A stretch of DNA of 64,000 nt from Hemibagrus wyckioides. Taxonomy: Eukaryota > Chordata > Actinopteri > Siluriformes > Bagridae. The stretch is taken from contig NC_080711.1 in NCBI RefSeq assembly GCF_019097595.1, forward strand, positions 17,974,928-18,038,927, written 5' to 3'. The notes under the pieces were generated by a model, which did not search any database, was not told the origin of the DNA, and saw nothing but the letters and a program-made list of their open reading frames with translations. Position numbers and translations under genes: made by a program. Positions 1-22,157 of this stretch are shown here, one piece after another. Every line of letters begins with the position of its first letter. Within the stretch, counting starts at the first letter, position 1.

Positions 1-376
1 CACGTGACCTACAGTATCATTATAACAACATATTAACTGTTTTTTCTGTCTTTCCCCAAGTTAACAGTTTACTCAGGTGATGCTAAACAAGTGCAATTTA
101 ACCACAGGGAACAACATATAGCACCCACTCTTAAAAAGAGCTGATGTGTTGTCTTCTGGTATTTTTGAAGCTCACATCTCGTCCATAGCAGTCCTGTTGC
201 GTTGTTGGCTCCATACTGCAGAATCTCAGCAGAAGCAGTAAGTCATCCAGGTCATTTCTCACCTACTGTTTTATGAATACTGAGAATCAGGACATGCTAC
301 GCCTTTGGCATACTGCTTTTCACCTACTGTATAGCAGGGTAGTTGGGATATTTGGATACAGCTAGAGTGTGTGTGT

Positions 377-640
377 GTGTGTGGCTCCAGACTCCCTGTG
401 ACCCTGTATAGGACAAGCGGTTCAGAAAATGGATGGATGGCTGTACAAATCGTATGTTGCAGGGCACCATACACTTGCACACACACACATGCACACACAG
501 TCGATTTATTGTCCGGCATGGTTTTGGACAGTGGGAGGAAAAGAGAGAACCCAAAAGAAACCCACACAGACACAGGGAGAACATCCTGGAGCTGTGAGGT
601 GGCAACACTAAATGCTCCATCACTGTGCTGCCTTAATTTA
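377..640 (-). repeat. Interspersed repeat fragments with GGAT-rich end
   Basis: At 385-445 a plus-oriented tail of a common fish repeat is visible: a block reading 'ccctgtgaccctgtataggac' in part, followed by 'aaaatggatggatgg'. At 506-605 the opposite strand shows the other conserved block of the same family (the 'ttttggacagtgggagg' and 'cacagggagaacat' segments). The same blocks recur at 1248-1500, 1555-1860 and 37802-38015. No coding capacity is seen; the short reading frames here arise from CA/GT repeats. Confidence 0.6.
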
Positions 641-1124
641 ACATGAACATTTTAATTCTACTTCCTTTTAAAAGACTAGATTAAGCTATATGCATAGTAA
701 TGTAACATACACTGTATGACTAAAAGTATATGCATACCTGACCATTATGCCCATATTTGAGCCTTCCCCATGTAAATGATGTCTTCCCTTCACTGGATTG
801 AAAAGGCCCAATCCTTTCCCAACATGATAATGCCTCTGGGCACAAAGCGAGCGCCATGAACACATGGTTTGCCAGTTAATGCATACAGCCCTGACCACAA
901 CCCCACCTTGAGATCTCTGTGTCTTGCATTGGAATGCTGACTGCACCCCAGACTTCTTCACCCGATCTTGTGGCTGAATTTTCACGTTTCCTCACTCCAA
1001 AATCTAGTGGAAACCCTTCCTGGAATAGTGTAGCATAATATAACTGGAAAAGATAGATTAAATCAGGAATGGAATGTTCAAAAAGCACATTTGAATGATA
1101 TTGTCAGGTGTCCACAAGTATATG

Positions 1125-1190
1125 ATGGTTCCTCTCACGGTTTCCTCCTTGTAGTGTCTCAGGGAGGTTTTCTTTGCCAATCACACTACA
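1125..1190 (+). repeat. Fragment of fish interspersed repeat ('ggttcctctc' block)
   Basis: The segment contains the motifs 'ggttcctctcacggtttcct' and 'ctcagggaggttttc', which match the central block of the repeat seen more completely at 28200-28330 and 59473-59745. Only this block remains here, so it is a truncated copy. Confidence 0.5.
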
Positions 1191-1247
1191 CTAATTCACT
1201 ACACAGTGAACTGATATGTTACATGTTAAACTGTCACTGCTATGAAC

Positions 1248-1500
1248 ATCCAATGAGCCATCCATTTTCTGAACCACTTTTCCTATGCAGGATTGCAGGG
1301 ATCCTGAAGCCCATCCCAGGGCACAAGGTGGGGGATACCCTGGACAGGGGGTAAGCCAAGTGCAGGGCACAATCAGACACACTCACAGCCCCAATATGGA
1401 TGGATGCATTTAGAGACAATACACATGCCTTTGGACTGGGAGAAAACTAGAGTACCCAGAGGAGAACATTTATGCCTGGCAGAGATGGAAATCAAACACA
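1248..1500 (-). repeat. GGAT-tail interspersed repeat, minus copy
   Basis: The stretch starts with 'ccatccattttctgaacc' (reverse complement of the GGATGG tail), continues with 'cccatcccagggcacaagg', and ends with 'ggactgggagaaaactag'. This order matches the family's minus orientation. It carries no plausible gene. Confidence 0.6.
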
Positions 1501-1554
1501 TAATCCATAACTAATAAACCTCTGTGCCCCACTGGTATTGAGATTTAAATATAA

Positions 1555-1860
1555 AATAATCACTATGAAGAAGAAGGGTTGGCACTGTGGCTCAGATAAC
1601 TCACTGCATCGGGTTCCCTGTTTTGACCCTGAGCTCAGTTTACTGTTTCTCTGGGTGTCCTCCGATTTCTTCCCACCTTCCAAGGAACATTCCAGTAGGT
1701 GGATAGTCTGCTCAAAATTGCTCTTAGGTGTGAAAGTGTAAATACATTTGCTGTAAGTGTCCCATTCAGGGTCTATTCCTGCTTCACACCTAAGGGATAA
1801 GATCCGGATCAGTCGTGACCCTGACCTAGTGCGTTGTGAGGTACTGATGGTCTCCTAAAG
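1555..1860 (+). repeat. Degenerate copy of the GGAT-tail repeat family
   Basis: The order of blocks ('ggcactgtggctcagataac', then 'gggtgtcctccgatttcttc', then 'cccattcagggtctattcct', then 'gtcgtgaccctgacctagtg') follows the plus-strand order of the repeat at 37802-38015, but divergence is high. The open frames here are short and not gene-like. Confidence 0.45.
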
Positions 1861-2200
1861 AAAATATATCAATCTGAGTGGTGAATCAAATACTACTGAA
1901 TCAATGAGTGAACAGGCGTATGTATTAATACTGGCCTTCTCTGTATGCTGACATCACTGCTGCTGTAAATAACTTTAGCACATTCTTGATAAGAATGGGG
2001 TTATTAAAAGAAAAACAAAATATTTTGCACACCTCTGATGTTATTGTATGTGTGTGACATATTTTAATTTGGGATGGAGCTGTGAAAGACTTCAACTGTC
2101 ACTGTTCTAATATTTCACAACCAGGTGTCATCTTTTGCTTTATTGCTGTTTACTGCAGATTACTTACTTTCTTTTAGGTTTAAAGCGCCACCTTGTGGTG

Positions 2201-2268
2201 GTCATAGTATTACTATTACTACTACTCCTTCGCTTACTACTACTACTACTACTTTTACTACCACTACT

Positions 2269-2311
<43 letters not shown>

Positions 2312-2312
2312 T
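2201..2312. repeat. Trinucleotide microsatellite (ACT/AAT)n
   Basis: An imperfect (TAC/ACT)n tract runs into a near-perfect (AAT)n tract at about 2266-2312. The apparent Leu/Ile/Asn-rich reading frames across it are artefacts of the repeat. Confidence 0.95.
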
Positions 2313-3179
2313 CAGAATTATTTTATTAGTAGCCATTCACACTCTTAATCCATAAATAATCCAATAAATCTAAGAGATAAGAGTTGAGTTTGGATTGTAA
2401 CAAACATGCCCATAAAAATATTGTGACAATATTAACTCACAGTATCTAGGTTGAATTATTAATAAGCAAAGCCGTGTTTCTCAGGAGTGAAAAAATTTAT
2501 TACTCCTGAACATGTTAAACTGTAGATCAAACCTGCGACAACAGCATCTTTCTCTGGATATTATAAAGAACATGAACTTGCACTTCTTTTTGCTCTCGTA
2601 AGTGACTTTGCAACCCACTGTACTCTGCTAACTGGAAAGCAAGAAATTCTCCTGAACCTTAATCATCAGGCTTTTCAGAATGACTACTTACTATCTATTC
2701 TGCATTCAAATATAACTTGTAACTCATCTCCCTCAACTTTGAATTCTCAAAAAGAAGTAAAGTTGTCTTCAACCCTGAGTTCAACATTCAGAAAATGATA
2801 TCATATCAGCATTATATCTCTGCTTTTAGATGAGATTTCAGTAGTATTTGCTGTAGATCAATCAAGACACAGCTTCTATGAATCCCAGATAATGGACCCA
2901 TGACAAGTGATGGTTATGTGTCATGGCAATGTGTCAGTCCGCAATCAGATTCTAGGGAAAAAATAGCTGCATGGGTGTATGTATTTATTACAAATACACT
3001 GCATGACTGATACTATGTGACACACAAGAATGTATCTTGATGATTCATATGGAACCTTTCATCACTCAGGGTTCTGGATCAATTCCAAGTCACATGAAAA
3101 ACTACGTGGCATTTTCCATCTCTTGTGATGTTAGCGAATGAATGATTTCAGACCATTCGATTTTTTAAAACCTGTAACT

Positions 3180-3183
3180 AAAA
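3180..3183 (-). terminator. Candidate Pol III terminator of the tRNA gene
   Basis: Four A on the plus strand give TTTT on the tRNA strand, 26 nt downstream of the tRNA 3' end. It is the first T4 run past the gene. Confidence 0.45.
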
Positions 3184-3208
3184 TGGTAGTATACTTTTAT
3201 TTTCCTAA

Positions 3209-3280
3209 AGGCACGGACGGGGTTCGAACCCGCGATCTTCGGTTTACGAGACCGACGCCTTACCACTTGGCCACCGCGCC
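3209..3280 (-). tRNA. tRNA-Thr (anticodon CGT)
   Basis: The reverse complement folds into a standard cloverleaf. The 7-bp acceptor pairs 3280-3274 with 3216-3210 and has one G-T wobble. The D arm includes GGCCAAGTGGTAAGG. The anticodon stem TCGGT/ACCGA closes the loop CTCGTAA, so the anticodon is CGT and reads ACG (Thr). The T arm contains GGTTCGAACCC, which is also the internal B box; TGGCCAAGTGG serves as the A box. No intron is present. A run of four T on the minus strand (3183-3180) lies 26 nt past the 3' end and is a candidate Pol III terminator. The length of 72 nt including the discriminator is normal. CCA is not encoded, as expected for a eukaryote. Confidence 0.96.
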
Positions 3281-3989
3281 ACACGAGCAAAAAGGCAAAA
3301 ATCACCCTATTTCAATCAACCCCCTTTTTAACATTCCGTGGAATACTTTCGGTCAAAATGTTGTACATTTGAAATAGGAGCTAAATCCGACAGCTTGTTA
3401 TTTTAACTTGTTGATATTTAACAATTCACATATAATGGGGTAAAGTACACAGTAAAATGGATAGTTTCTTTCCATTTTTTTGCGCAAGACACATCGAAGC
3501 ATGTCAAGTCTACACAAATCTGCGACCATTCGATTGACACTATATTTTTCTATCGTTTATTAAAAACGCGGAAGAGATCATTCAAATAAGGGGAAATATT
3601 TGCTTGAAATCATGTTGAACCACGTGACCTCTTCCAGCTCCCTCGAGCAATTTTAAAAAGACTGGATTTGTGGTTTAAGCTTGAATCAGAGTCATCAGAT
3701 TATGATGTCCCAGTATTTATAGACCTGTTATATAATTAAGGTAACCAGATATTTTCTTTATTATAAGAAAAAACCCTTAGACACAAAAAGTATTAGTGAG
3801 ACACACTCTTTCACACACCCATTAATGTTCATTTTACTCACATTCTTTCATTCTCCTTCTAAACACCTTCTTTCTTTTAAAATAAACGGCTCCAAGATGC
3901 ACACAACATGGCAAAAAAAAGAGGCAGATTGCATTAAAAAAAAAGTTGCATAGAGATACATATGATACAATGCATATAATTGATATCGG

Positions 3990-4192
3990 GGCTTCTTTGC
4001 AAACTCGCATGCGCGGACTAAAAATACCCCGCGCCTCTTATATAGCTCCCAGCTGCTCGCTCATGAGCTCGCGCGAAGTGCGCGTGTAGAAATTGAGACA
4101 GGGCCAGAGCGGAGCGCGTGACACCGCGCATGCGCGCCGTAAAAATAGCACGTAGAGTAACAGCTGATGTGCGGTTTATTTGCGTTGTTTAG
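3990..4192 (+). promoter_or_regulatory. GC-rich promoter with NRF1 sites and candidate first exon
   Basis: This patch is markedly richer in GC and CpG than its surroundings. It holds a palindromic NRF1-type core GCGCATGCGC (4126-4135), a second related site CGCATGCGC (4006-4014), and a TATA-like TTATATAG at about 4038-4045. A good 5' splice site, AG|GTGAGT, follows at 4192/4193. A matching acceptor, CTTCCAACAG, ends at 4410. The simplest reading is a promoter plus non-coding first exon for the small membrane-protein gene downstream. Confidence 0.55.
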
Positions 4193-4410
4193 GTGAGTGG
4201 AGATAGTTTATTCTTTATTTATTTATGTTTTCAGCTCGTTTATAACTGGATAGATGTCAATAAAGATCGTTCACTAATGTGAGTGTGTGTGTGTGAATGC
4301 TAATTCATTAGCTTTGTGCTTAATTCGTGCCTATATCATTGGACATGGCTTTCTTGTTCATAGTACAATAAAAGCTATAATTCATTATTTGTTTGTTTTT
4401 CTTCCAACAG

Positions 4411-4470
4411 ATGTCTTCAGCTTCATATGAGATGCCTGAACTCCTGAGATCCTCCTGTAACACTAGATAG
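4411..4470 (+). promoter_or_regulatory. Possible upstream ORF in leader exon
   Basis: If the acceptor at 4409-4410 is used, the exon opens with ATG and a 19-codon frame that stops at TAG (4468-4470), 82 nt before the main start codon. Such a frame would be expected to reduce translation of the downstream protein. It disappears if the alternative acceptor at 4528 is used. Confidence 0.35.
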
Positions 4471-4552
4471 GGTGGAGCTTCAGCAGTTCTCTGCAACACA
4501 GAGTGTGTGTGTGTGTGTGTGTGTGTAGGGAGAGAGTTAAAAAGACTGAACC

Positions 4553-4747
4553 ATGAAGCTGATAGTGGATGTAGTGTGGATGGTGTGGGGCATTGGGGCA
4601 TCTGTGTACGATTACTTCCACACCAGCGCCATGGAGGAGAGGATCCACACTCTGGAGAACGTCCTCACCATCCACCAGTTCCTCATCGTGTTCCTCACGG
4701 CAAGCCTCGCCCTGCTTATCGCATACATCATCTTTAAGAGAAAATGA
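4553..4747 (+). CDS. Small membrane protein, 64 residues, function unknown
   Basis: I do not recognise this protein. The frame starts MKLIVDVVWMVWGIG in a fair initiation context (accATGa) and ends at TGA in 4745-4747. Residues 3-22 are hydrophobic but contain Asp and Trp (a weak membrane segment). Residues 23-42 form an amphipathic, possibly helical linker with TSAMEERIHTLENVL. Residues 43-61 (FLIVFLTASLALLIAYIIF) are a convincing transmembrane helix followed by a basic KRK tail. The likely topology is one or two passes. A CpG/NRF1 promoter and a spliced leader lie upstream (donor 4192, acceptor 4410), and codon use is GC-rich compared with the flanks. If exon 2 begins at 4411, a 19-codon upstream frame (4411-4470) precedes it; a second possible acceptor is the GT-repeat plus TAG ending at 4528. 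It could still be a chance frame, but its composition and context argue for a real gene. Confidence 0.65.
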   Translation: MKLIVDVVWMVWGIGASVYDYFHTSAMEERIHTLENVLTIHQFLIVFLTASLALLIAYIIFKRK

Positions 4748-4810
4748 CGTGCCAGAAACAGGCTGTGAGCCTCGAAGAACCATGAGACAAACTCCACGTT
4801 CCTCTGTGTA

Positions 4811-6519
4811 GGAGGATGACTGTATAGATAGCTGTTTTTATCGAAATTTCATATAACATGTTTTTAAGGTTTACAATGTTGTACTTGAAGAAAAATGGAA
4901 TTCTAACACGTTTCTACAGAGGTTGTTTTATCTACCTTGTTTTTCTTGTCATGTTCTGTGAAATTAGGGGATTGCCACATAACTGTGATCTCGAAATTGC
5001 ACTAAACAGCTTGTTATCAGAGCTCTCAGAAACGGTTCGATTAGGGATGTATCACTACCTTATTTTCCTTTAAACTGAGTTCAAGTATGTGTGTGTTTTT
5101 TAGTACTCATCAATAAGTAACCTACTTAGAGCATTAATCATTACTATTAGAGGCAGGCCATCTTGAGGAAGCTGATGTTTCTTAGTGCTCAGTGCTCGCT
5201 GAAGTGAAGTGCTCTCATGTAGAAAAGTTTCATATTTTGTGCTAATTTTTAACGAAGACACCAGTTGATACTGATTTGTGAGCTCAGCTAGGCACTTTAT
5301 GTAATAATAATAATTTGAAAAAATACAATTTAGTTGATTTTTTAGGATACTTGTCATGTAAGTATTTTTAGTTTTAATTGGTAGTATAAATTGTTAAATA
5401 TATCCAGATTGCTGTCATTTTCTATTCGTGAATGCAGCAAAGGTTTATCATGTGATATCGGAAATAGGATGTCAAAGTTTTTCTTCTTTAATTTTAATGA
5501 GGAAATGATCATGGTACCTGAATACCATGTGTGAATTGTCCATCAAATATTATTATGTAACTCTTATTTGTTATTTTGTTTATTTAAACTGAATGAAACT
5601 GATTTGATTTGAATGGTAACTGGATTACACAAATATTAAACACATCCTTACACAGCTAAACAAAATCGGGTAGATTTTACTCAGTGGTTTTTGTTTTAGA
5701 ATTATCCACTGTATGTTGCTCATATTTAATACGAATAATTAGAATATTTCAAAGTGTTCACTGATTTTGCATTACGGTAAGGAAGACCCTTAAGATTTTT
5801 TTTTTTTTTAATGTACAGGAAACCTTCAGGCCTTCTCTCAGACTTTATGCTGCCTGACAAGATTACCACAAGATAAAGACTAGCACAAAGTTAGAATACA
5901 TATTTACAATTCACTACGGTAACACAATAACAATACAGCAGTGTTTATTTGAGAAGTCAGAGATAGTTGGCATTAGAATGTCACTGAGAAACTGGATAAA
6001 AGGAAGTGTGTTTGCAGGCAAGCTACGATACAGGAATCACAAGGGAAAAAAGATGCACTGAAACAAGTTGGATTGAAATGAATAAAATGGATACAGGGTG
6101 GTACGGTGCTGGAGAATGCTTCATGCTTTAAAGATGACTTGAGGTTTTATTTCCATATATTATATATAGAGTAAACTTTTACAAATGTTCATTTAAAATG
6201 AGCAAAATATTTCTCACATTTAGGTTTTTCTTTGAGAATATTGTCTCAGGTTTAACATTACATCCTTTTGTAACTTTTGCCATTTAGTGTTTTATTATTA
6301 TTATTATTATTATTAGTTGGGGGCAGGGTGGCATTCAAATGTAATTTTTACTTTCTTGGATTTATTATTATTTATTTTTGTCTTGATATCTTGAACCGTA
6401 CCACTAATTTCAAATATTTTTCATTCTCTCAGAAAGCAGTTAGACTTTGTTGTATAAGGCGGTGCACCTGGTACCAGTAAAACAAAGTCTCCTGTAGCAA
6501 GTACATTATGTTCTACGTA
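4811..6519. other. AT-rich flank, no further gene seen
   Basis: This probably includes the 3' UTR of the small membrane-protein gene. It is AT-rich, with a poly-T run near 5800 and an (ATT)n tract near 6293-6315. Frames of 70-85 codons at 4858-5073 and 5100-5357 lack recognisable domains and are treated as chance. Confidence 0.5.
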
Positions 6520-7043
6520 CACTGATCAGGCATAACATTCTGACCACCTGCCTAATATTGTGTTGGTCCCCCTTTTGCTGCCTGACCCGTCATGCACTGT
6601 GCATTCTGACACCTTTCTGTCAGAACCAGCATTAACTTCTTCAGCAATTTGAGCAACAGTAGCTCGTCTCTGGATCACACGGGCCAGCCTTCTCTCCTCA
6701 CGTGCATCAATGAGCCTTGATCATGAGATGTTGGTTCACCACTGTTCCTTCCTTGGACCACTTTTGATAGATACTGACCACTGCAGACCGGGAACACCCC
6801 ACAAGAGCTGCAGGTTTGGAGATGCTCTGATCCAGTGGTCTAGCCATCACATTTTGGCCCTTGTCAAACTCGCTCAAATCCTTACACTTGCCCATTTTTC
6901 CTGCTTCTAACACATCAACTTTGAGGACAAAATGTTCACTTGCTGCCTAATATATCCCACCCACTAACAGGTGCCATGATGAGGAGATCATCAGTCTTAT
7001 TCACTTCACCTCTCACTGCTCATAATGTTATGGCTGATCGGTG
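6520..7043 (-). mobile_element. Short non-autonomous Tc1-like element, copy A
   Basis: The element is bounded by inverted ends (CACTGATCAGGCATAACATT on the left and the complement of the matching CACCGATCAGC end on the right) with TA dinucleotides outside both (6518-6519, 7044-7045). At 524 bp it is too short for a transposase. The minus strand (6707-6913) retains the N-terminal helix-turn-helix portion with [19 protein letters not shown] and [20 protein letters not shown], but no DDE catalytic part. It is one of five related copies in the window. Confidence 0.85.
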
Positions 7044-7379
7044 TATGTGCTCTGAATCTCTACACTGTAATTCTTTAAACACAGTTTGACATTTAACATT
7101 CTGTATGATTGTTATATTGTGATAATTACGTGTACCTCCATTTGTACATGAATTGAAGACTAATTACAACACATTTGTTCCATGTTGTATATATCAATTG
7201 TGTATAATAACATTTCAGATAGTAGATCAGAGATTATAGATTTATAGAAATGTATAGTATTTTGTCATTTTAAAATAAACAGAACATCATCCCTTTTTTA
7301 CGGTCTACATTTTATATTTTTGTAGCTTTAGCTCCTTTGCCTGAATAAATCACAATAGACTACAACAGCAACGGAACCT

Positions 7380-7560
7380 CCCTTAAGATGGCGTCCAAGG
7401 GGACTTAACCAAGGGGTAGTTGACGACTTGTAGGCAGTATTAGAACGCGCTACGGGTTTCAACTAAAAACCGGAAGTGTGTGCGCCGAACCTCTCTACCA
7501 AACTTACACAAGTGCTTCGCGATTGGCTATGGTGACAGACTCGATACCAAACCCCTGCCT
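7380..7560 (+). promoter_or_regulatory. Promoter-like patch upstream of suz12
   Basis: The patch contains AAGATGGCG (7385-7393, YY1-like), ACCGGAAGTG (7469-7478, ETS-like) and an inverted CCAAT (ATTGG, 7522-7526). These are typical of housekeeping-gene promoters. It lies about 560-740 bp before the suz12 start codon, so it may be the distal part of that promoter or may drive a separate transcript that includes the small frame at 7651-7743. No transcription start can be placed from sequence alone. Confidence 0.45.
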
Positions 7561-7650
7561 GCTCCCTGCACATGCTCACTTAATACACCGAGTATATAAT
7601 AGTGACCTCTGGGTCCTACGTAGTGCACTGTGTGTATATTGGGACCAAAC

Positions 7651-7743
7651 CATGTCTGGTTTGCTCGCGCTGAGCCGGGCTGGGCGGGATTCAGGACGCC
7701 TGTTTAAGCAGAGTTTTAGATTTGTATCTAAATGCTTGGAATG
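7651..7743 (+). CDS. Tiny frame resembling a mitochondrial presequence
   Basis: Thirty residues begin MSGLLALSRAGRDSGRLFKQ and end at TGA (7741-7743). The peptide is rich in Arg, Ser and Leu with few acidic residues, which is the composition of a mitochondrial targeting sequence. It lies 60 bp after a TATA-like 'tatataat' and inside the promoter-like zone. GTAATT directly after the stop could serve as a splice donor. It may be a decayed or alternative first exon, or simply chance. No homologue is recognised. Confidence 0.2.
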
Positions 7744-7997
7744 AGTAATTTATTATATTTATGTCCATTTTAAGAAAGAAAAAAAATATTTGAAATATCA
7801 TGTTTCCGGATATTGTGGAATTGTTTTAAAATGTTCTCTCGGAACAAACCGAAACCAGACAATTTGTCATCTTAGAGCTGCATTTAATCCTGAATAAACA
7901 CTAAACAAAGTAAACACGGTTTGTTTGTTCCGTTTCACTCAAATAACCATTTCCACTGCATCCTCCTCCTTTTTCATTCGAATCTCACGCGGCTGCC

Positions 7998-8051
7998 ATG
8001 GAGACGAGCGCGCGCTGTTCCATCCGCTGGCGGAAACACTGTCGCCACTAG
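7998..8051 (+). promoter_or_regulatory. Upstream ORF in suz12 leader
   Basis: A 17-residue frame begins at gccATGGag, an excellent initiation context, and ends at TAG, 71 nt before the suz12 start. If the transcript begins upstream of 7998, scanning ribosomes would meet this start first. It is followed by G+C-rich leader sequence. Confidence 0.4.
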
Positions 8052-8122
8052 AGCGCTGCCTTTTGTTCAGCGGAGTTGTGTTGGATTCTGTCACAGTCTC
8101 GGTGGTTTTTTGAGCGGGGATC

Positions 8123-20221
<12,099 letters not shown>

Positions 20222-22081
20222 AACCCGTCTGGACAGAAACTTTCCTAGACGACAAGAGCTGCCAGACCTCTGGATGCCAGATCATTCATTTTAACCACAC
20301 ATCAGCTGTTTCGTTGGAGCTAATGAACGACATGGTGCGTTGAAATAATGGGTGCTATTTTTGTACCTTTTTTTTTTTTTTTTTTTGGCGCCAATTTTCG
20401 ATGGAAATATTTTTAATATATTTTAAACAGCGTGACACATGGGGGCAAGACCTGGCCGACTTGGCGACTTTTATTATTATTTTTTTTTCGTTTTGCTTTT
20501 TTTGTATAATTATTTTGTCTGATGTTTTTGAAATGTGTACACATTGTGCGATATGACAAAAAAAATAGTCCTGGTAGTACATCAGGGGTCAACAAAGGAT
20601 GGGCTTGGGTTAAATTCGCTCACCGGTCATCACACTGCCACTTTTTAGCTCAATGTCTTGATGAGCATCAAATCCTAAACTTTATTAATGGAGCATATTT
20701 GCTAAGCAAGCTGACTACCTAAACACAACACAACACTGCACAAACATTAGCAGCATGTTGAGTACCTAGCTAGAGACTTTGCACAGTAGCTAGCAATAGA
20801 CAGAATGACTAGCATGCTCGCTAATGGGAAACTCTTTCTGCCTAGCTGGAGTTCGAGCCAAAGATGTAAACAGTGTTTGGTGAGGTCATATGATTGTGAT
20901 TGGCTAATTTAATTCAAGCCTCATCCTTGATGTCCAGTCAATCATCACAATACAGAATTACATAATTTTTGGAAAATTGGAACACACCTTGTGTGTGGGG
21001 GGAGGGGTTATGTTTAACTGGTTAATAAATGAATAAATACAGTGTGAACAGGGGCATCATTTCCTCAAAGTCCATAGTTACATGTTTGCCAAGCATTGTG
21101 GCTTTTTTCATTTAAAAAGAATGTTGCTACTGGTCGTTAATATACTTTCTGATCGCTTTCTCCAAGTAGATGCTGATGAAATGAAGGAGAAGCTCGGCAT
21201 GTTGCACCGTAGCGCAAAAACATGGTCGCCTCCCCCCTCCACCCCTGATGTATAACATAGATCGGTACGCCTAGCTCGGTTCTGCTATGTTTACAGCTCC
21301 GAACAAAGGCGAAGCTTAAGCAAAAAGATTTGACTCAATGTCACAATTCAAGTATGAATCTAAATGCATTACGCAATATAATTACACCGCTAATGTAACA
21401 TCAGAACAACAAAACTACTTAGCTACTGTCAGTGCTGCCCTGTGGTAGCTGATGATCTGTTAAGGATGTGTTTAACAGTTTACTAACTTATGTCCTGTTT
21501 CACGTCAGGACTACTCATCTGCAGTAAATACTCATCTGCAGTAAAACATCTGCAGTAAACAGTAAGAGTTTTATGACAACATTGTGAAGGATATACTTTT
21601 CTCGCCGGTTGTATTTTAACCAGCATCCTGATCTGCAGCAGGCTGAAATAATGAGCTGTTAAACACGCCATGTGAGGTACTCGTTTTCCTGTAACTGTTA
21701 TTCAGGGTGATTCAGATCTTAAAACCAGGCAGGTGTTGCACATCCGTAGTTCAAATCAAAGAAGTGGCATGGAAGGATTGGTTGTGTTTTTTTTATCATG
21801 TCGCCAGGAGTTGTTGAATCACTTACCCTTGACCTAGACATGTCTGTTATTCAGTCTGTGTTTAGGGGTAGAGGACAGTTTGCATTCGCGGTTTCGTGGT
21901 AAATAACTGACGGAACTCTTTAACTTGTTGATTAACACACACAACACACACACAACACACACACACACACGGAGTGAGAGAACGCTGTGGTTACAAGGTG
22001 CTGAAACTGAAGTGTGAATGTCTGTAACTGTTGCACTGAAACCAAGTGGTACACACTGGGCATGTGCCGGTAATCAATACA

Positions 22082-22157
<76 letters not shown>

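Noticed and set aside
2125..2355. Thr/Asn-rich and Leu/Ile-rich frames
   Set aside because: They come from the ACT/AAT microsatellite.
3138..3377. 79-codon plus-strand frame with GTDGVRTRDLRFTRPTPYHLATAPH
   Set aside because: It is the antisense of the tRNA-Thr gene; this peptide pattern is a well-known artefact of translating tRNA genes.
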